The notes beneath the pieces were generated by a model. That model worked only from the letters and a program-made list of their open reading frames with translations. It was not told where the DNA came from and ran no database searches. This document shows, one piece after another, positions 59,101 to 64,000 of a DNA stretch of 64,000 nt. Numbering within the stretch: the first letter of the stretch is position 1; each line of letters begins with the position of its first letter. Both the position numbers and the translations under genes were made by a program. The stretch is from Oehlia diaphana (taxonomy: Eukaryota > Glomeromycota > Glomeromycetes > Glomerales > Glomeraceae): NCBI GenBank assembly GCA_003833135.1, contig QZLH01000005.1, positions 80,146 to 144,145 on the forward strand. The letters are read 5' to 3'.

Positions 59101-62100
59101 CCTTTTCCTGACATTTTTGCAATATGATGTTGTTTTGATTCACATTTCAAATTATACATATTATAAGTTTCTAATCATATCTATTAATGATAAAGTCTAT
59201 ATGAACCTTACTAATTATTATATTTTTATTTTTTTTATTTACAAAATTTGTGAATGTGATTCACCTTTTAAGCTCTAATTATTATAATCATCATTCCAAA
59301 TATTCACCTTCTTTAAGATTTATTGCTAAAAGAATAGGCATATGATATATCTGAAATTCTTCTGATATTGGATTATTTTAATTATAAATTATACCTTTTT
59401 TTTGCATATAATATTTGAATTTCATTAATAATAAATACTATTATATTACAATAATAATATACACCTATTTTATTAAATTTAATATCATTTGTTATATTTA
59501 TAAATCAGTCAGCTATTTGTTGATATAAGTAAAACAATTCTTCAGCAGTAAAATATAAAATATTTTCAAAACTATGTTTAATTAGTTTAATTATTTTGTG
59601 AAAATAAAATATTTATATGTCAAATTTATTAATACTCTATATTTATAATAAAGTTAAATATAATTTTAAAAGATAATTAATTCAGTAATTTAAATATATA
59701 ATAATGCATACAGTTTAATGAAAAATTATTTTTTAAAAACTCCTAAATTAACTTAGAAGAATTGATGATATATTTAAAATTAATGAATTTGTAGCATCTA
59801 TTTATAAGTTATTAGTCTCAATAATTTATTATAAAATAAAAGTAAATGATAAGTTAAAGCTTCTTTTTTTTAAAAAAATTATAAAATTAATAAATATAAT
59901 TATATTGATAATTTTAAATATATAAATATAATAATATATAATATATTATAATAATTTTAATTACAAAATCCTATTAAGAGAATTTTGAATTTTTTTATAT
60001 TTTTATTTATTTGCAATGTTTCAAAATTAAATGCAAAGAAAAAAAAATTGCATTTTTAAAAATAAAATATTTAATAATTTTGTTATATTATTCTAAAATA
60101 TAAATCAGTAAACTATTTTAAAATTTCTACTATTTATATAAAAACTTAAAAAATATTCAATTTTAAAATTTTTTTTTTCTTTTATAAGTTTAATTACCAT
60201 TCAGTGTAAGGTTTCTTTCAATGCTGAAGTTTTTGAAGGACTTCTTAATAAATATAATTTAATAGAATAGGAGTAAATCAATTATTAAATAAAAAAATAA
60301 TAGCTAATTTTTAAAATAATTATATTTAATTAAAAATTTAAAATAGTAAAACAAAATATTAAAATTAATTCTACTTATATAAAAAATTATAATATTAGAA
60401 AATATTGTAATTATTTACTTATTATATATTATATATATTTATATTTATAATTTATATTATTAATTTAAAATATTGGAAATTCTTTCCATATATTTTCATA
60501 TCATAATTCAATATTTTTTTTTTTATCAATATTAGGGCTAAAGTACATTTTTGATATTAATATCAAATTATTAATTATATGGTTTATATAATCTTTAACT
60601 GAAAAAAAAATATAAAAGATTCTTTATTATTACTATTATTACTATTCTTATATATTTTTATATTATATTTATTATAATTATTTAAATTAGTATAATAAAT
60701 TTAAATTGTTTTAATTAACTATTAATAATAGTAAAATTAAAATATATATCTATTATTTATATATATTTAAAAATCAGGTTACTATTTATTTTTTAAAATA
60801 TATTTTTTATGTAATAATCAATAAGTAATAAATAAATACTTTTACTTCTACTTCTAAGTTTTAAATAATACCAATTATTTTAAAAAGACAGTTATTATAA
60901 AATTTATTAATATTGATTAAGTTTTTAAAAGGATAAACTTTAAGTTTTAAAATAAACTATAAAAATAAAAGTAAAAGAATAAAATTGTGGTTTAATTCTT
61001 TATAAACTAGTATATTTGTCAATTTTAATATTTGTCTGATTTTTGATTGTTTCTTCTTTAGACAATATAATATATAATTTTTTAACTCTAACCCTTTTAT
61101 TCTAATTTTAGTATTATTAATAATTATTAATTACAAATTTTATATTTAAAAGTTTTAAAAATTTTATAAATTTTAAATTACAGTAAATAAATAAAGCTTC
61201 TAATTTATTGAAAAATTCCAAAGGTTTTAGATTATAAATATTTGTAATTTTCTAAAACTTTTTTATTTTCTTTAAATAGGATATTATAAGAATACTCCAA
61301 TTAGCAAATTATAATTATTGTATATATAAAAAGAATTCAATTTAATTAACATGTAGTAATTTCTTTAAAATAACCTTTTAATTTTAATTTTTAAATTTAT
61401 TTTTAATAAATCTATGATTTTTTAGTACTTGGTTTATGATTTGAATCTTTAATAATATTTTATCAGTGATTATCATTATATATTTATTATATTTTATAAT
61501 AGTTGCAAATTGATTTATTTACAAATATCTAATATTGCAGAGAAATTATTCAATTTTTAAATAAATAAATTTAATAAGTGGAAATTAATATTTATAAGAA
61601 ATATTTTACATTAGTTGCGAGTTGAGGCCTAGTTACGAGCTCATCTCCCACTTGAAAGAGTTCATTTTTTTTAAATCAATAATTTTAAAATATTATAAAA
61701 TATCAAAAACTACAGTGTAAACCAGTACGGCTTTGTATTTAGTATTAAATTAGCAATTTATAAACTTTTTAAAATGAACTTTTAATCCATTCAGATCCTA
61801 TTTTGTTAACATATATACTATTAAACTTCATTTTATTATAACTATAGACAAGTACAGTTTGTATTTGGTATCAAATTAGGAAGTTTATAAACTTTTTAAA
61901 ATTATTTTTAATCCATTCGAATCCTATTTTGTTAATATATATACTTTTCAATTATTGAGAACTTCTTAAACCTTATTATAAATAAATCAGATACTTTACT
62001 TTTTCAGTTTTCAAATAATAAAAAAAATTATTATATTCTATTACATATCCGGTTCTTAATTGCAGTAGTATTATAGTATTTTGAACTAAATATTAATTTC

Positions 62101-63007
62101 ACACGATTACATCTGCCTAAGCCACAAAAAAATTGATGTTGCATTGATTTCCCACTGGGGTGGTGTATCATTAAACGTTTTGTTCGTTTATACCGACGCT
62201 TTAATTTCTAACTATATAATGTAAAACTTCTTTATTATCAAACATAAATATTATTCTATTTCCTACAAACCATTTTTCAAGTAAAAAATGTATTTTTATT
62301 TTCAACTATCCTCACTAAAAAAATTAGGAGAGATATATATATATATAACTCAAAAAGAGCGTAGCCTTTTCCCCGATGAGGTTAAGAAACAATACCAATT
62401 TTTTTATTTTATATTAAATGTATGTTTAATAGACGTACTATACACACTAATATAATTTTTATTTTTTACTATTTTGTTATTTGTTTATTATCGAATTATT
62501 TTAGTTGTATAAGTTATCGGAAAATAGTTATCATAGTATGATAATGCACGTTATGGGTATTAATAATCGTACTATCTAAATGGTAAATTATAGCAAATTA
62601 AAGATCCAGTTATTCCAGTACAATTAATTAGAAGGTATAATCAACTATATTGAAGGCTATGTATATTGGAGGTTATGGTTGATTATGATGCGCTCTCCTA
62701 ATAATCAACTAATCGAGGCTTGGTTACACATACAGTAATCATACCATTTATTAGGAGACAATGTTGTTTTACATTTTTGTTTTCTTGTTTTCATGGTTTA
62801 ATTTTGAGATTACTCTTTTATGGTAAGCCAACAAATCTATCATTGATTTGTTTAATATAAGATCATTATCCGATATGATATACCCACATTTTATTATTTA
62901 ATTCAAAAGCGTCTAAACAGAAACAAACCATAGATGAATTCGAGTTGATCAACAAGCAACTCAACCCAAGTTCCTTTTGATATTAATGGAGAACCAGTAG
63001 ATCTTTC
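56141..63007. other. Gene-poor AT-rich region
   Basis: No supportable gene. Palindromes TCACGTGA lie at 57612-57619 and 58930-58937. TTGCTAACTTTAT is repeated three times between about 59010 and 59080. 59300-62100 is very AT-rich with no features. 61735-61930 contains two diverged copies of a segment around TTTGTATTTAGTATTAAATTAG and TTTATAAACTTTTTAAAAT, spaced about 125 bp. Overlapping ORFs at 57569-58035 lie on opposite strands and neither is convincing. Confidence 0.5.
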
Positions 63008-63590
63008 GAATTCAACAAAAGTGTCAAACTTACACCTATACCACAGGCAGCTGTTGTAATGAAGACCGTTATCAGTGAGATTTTAGCAACAACTTTCTAG
63101 ATAGAATGAATGTATACAAAAGATTCAGGGTTCATTTACCTTTAACAAGATGTATTTGTTTTAAAAGAGCATTGCATTTTCTTTTTCTAGTATCCTTATT
63201 TGATATGGAATTATATGTTCTACTATAATCACAGACAAATGTACATTGACATAATTTCCTAAACAACATGATCCTTAACTATATAAAAAACCTTGTCCTT
63301 TAGCCCATTCATTAATTTGAATTCAACAATACACCTACGCCACAGGTAACAGCTGTAATGAAGGTCGTTTTAGGTGAAATTGTAGAAACAACTTTCTAGA
63401 TAGAATGTATGCAAAAGATCCAGGTCCTAACAAGATGTATTTATAAAAGGGTATTACATTTTCTTTATCCTAGTATCCTATGTTCTACTATATATAGACA
63501 AATGTAATTGACATAATACTCTATTCTCAAACAACACAATCCTCAACTATATATAAGAACCTTGCCCCTTAGCCCATTCATTAATAAAAA
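63008..63590 (+). repeat. Diverged tandem duplication carrying a gene 3' end
   Basis: Two copies of about 270-310 bp start near 63009 and 63319 (GAATTCAACAA). Each reads in frame to a TAG: TPIPQAAVVMKTVISEIL..TTF (copy A, stop near 63100) and TPTPQVTAVMKVVLGEIV..TTF (copy B, stop near 63400). The matching non-coding tails (TAACAAGATGTATTT, TAGTATCCT, TTCTACTATA, GACAAATGTA, TTAGCCCATTCATTAAT) follow. Keeping the same frame and stop in both diverged copies suggests they were once the last exon of a gene. The upstream part is not visible. Confidence 0.5.
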
Positions 63591-63696
63591 TTACAACACG
63601 CCTCCATAAAAAAACTTTTCATAGAATAAGGATGCCATTTCTTGTGTATTTTCAGTATTTTTCATCTATTTGTATTCAGAGTTAACAATAAAAATT

Positions 63697-63848
63697 ATGT
63701 TCTTTATTATCCATAATGTTATATGTTACAAAGTCATACTTTATATTTTGGTAAAAAAAAAACGCGTATTTTATCAAAAAACATGTGTTAATGGTAAAAG
63801 AACAAATAAAAAATTCAATAATAGTATCTGTGGTAATATGAAATGTTC

Positions 63849-63858
<10 letters not shown>
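63697..63858 (+). CDS. Possible small Cys-containing peptide gene
   Basis: A 53-codon ORF begins with a hydrophobic stretch (MFFIIHNVICYKVILYILV), then a Lys-rich region with three cysteines spaced as C-x(15)-C-x(4)-C, and ends at TAA 63856-63858. The last 30 codons are repeated 128 bp downstream (stop 63984-63986) with only two amino-acid changes. A long A-run (over 30) separates the copies. It may be a small secreted peptide, an exon duplication or a chance frame. An A10 run inside the ORF (about 63753-63762) makes the link between leader and Cys part doubtful. Confidence 0.25.
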
Positions 63859-63891
<33 letters not shown>

Positions 63892-63998
63892 ACGGATTTT
63901 ATCAAAAAACATGTGTTAATGGTAAAAAAACAAATAAAAAATTCAATAAAAGTATCTGTGGTAATATGAAATGTTCAAAATTCTAAAAAAAAAAAAAG
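63768..63998 (+). repeat. 128-bp direct repeat at window end
   Basis: TTTTATCAAAAAACATGTGT through GTTCAAAATTC and the following A-run occurs at 63768-63858 and again at 63896-63986 with two or three substitutions. The array may continue past the window. Confidence 0.85.
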
Positions 63999-64000
63999 AA

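Noticed and set aside
1..64000. CRISPR arrays, operons, bacterial promoters
   Set aside because: Spliceosomal introns throughout indicate a eukaryotic nuclear sequence. No spacer-repeat structure is present.

Overview
The window is about 62 kb of real sequence plus three N-gaps from a very AT-rich eukaryotic nuclear genome. Small phase-consistent GT-AG introns, an expanded-type protein kinase with a Cys-pair N-terminus, F-box proteins, a COPI gamma subunit with 13 exons, many small inverted-repeat elements and long gene-free AT-rich tracts suggest a fungus, most likely an arbuscular mycorrhizal one of the Rhizophagus type (Glomeromycotina). The organism is inferred from gene style; it is not proven by a marker gene.

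Layout. 1-4.1 kb: two tandem copies (the first cut by the window edge) of a cysteine-rich, Thr-rich, putatively GPI-anchored protein. Between them lie a textbook hAT-type MITE (741-1260) and relics of a kinase gene. 7.26-9.3 kb: a seven-exon protein kinase on the minus strand, complete except for one in-frame TAA. 9.7-10.7 kb: a TA-flanked inverted-repeat element holding gap 1. 11.2-12.7 kb: an F-box protein. 14.1-18.2 kb: a tandem array of four DM9/DUF3421 genes on the minus strand, copies 2 and 4 intact and copies 1 and 3 broken. 19.4-21.9 kb: a single-pass membrane protein with a long Pro/Ser-rich tail and NTP repeats. 24.9 kb: first exon of a secreted Cys-containing protein. 28.9-33.0 kb: coatomer gamma subunit (SEC21), the one clear housekeeping gene. 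33.4-34.0 kb: gap 2, flanked by the same 90 bp on both sides. 34.8-35.9 kb: a GC-richer decayed coding region. 36-40 kb: SINE-like and LTR-like relics. 40.2-40.9 kb: a three-exon lineage-type gene with a strikingly GC-rich last exon. 41-51.9 kb: a gene desert with a CACTA-like fold-back element, a pogo-like MITE and a third element holding gap 3. 51.9-52.6 kb: a small SP/TP-rich protein. 54.3-56.1 kb: a second F-box protein with Cys/His pairs. 56-64 kb: gene-poor AT-rich sequence ending in two sets of tandemly duplicated 3' gene ends.

The genes do not form a pathway. The window mixes one conserved trafficking gene with fast-evolving, duplicated or decaying accessory families (kinase, F-box, DM9, secreted Cys-rich) among non-autonomous DNA transposons. 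The strongest candidates for something new are the DM9 array, the CACTA-like fold-back element with its ATATCATTTTG core, the GC-rich hairpin exon at 40.2-40.5 kb, and the excess of the palindrome TCACGTGA. All splice structures were read by eye; exon phases were checked and every listed multi-exon model sums to a multiple of three.
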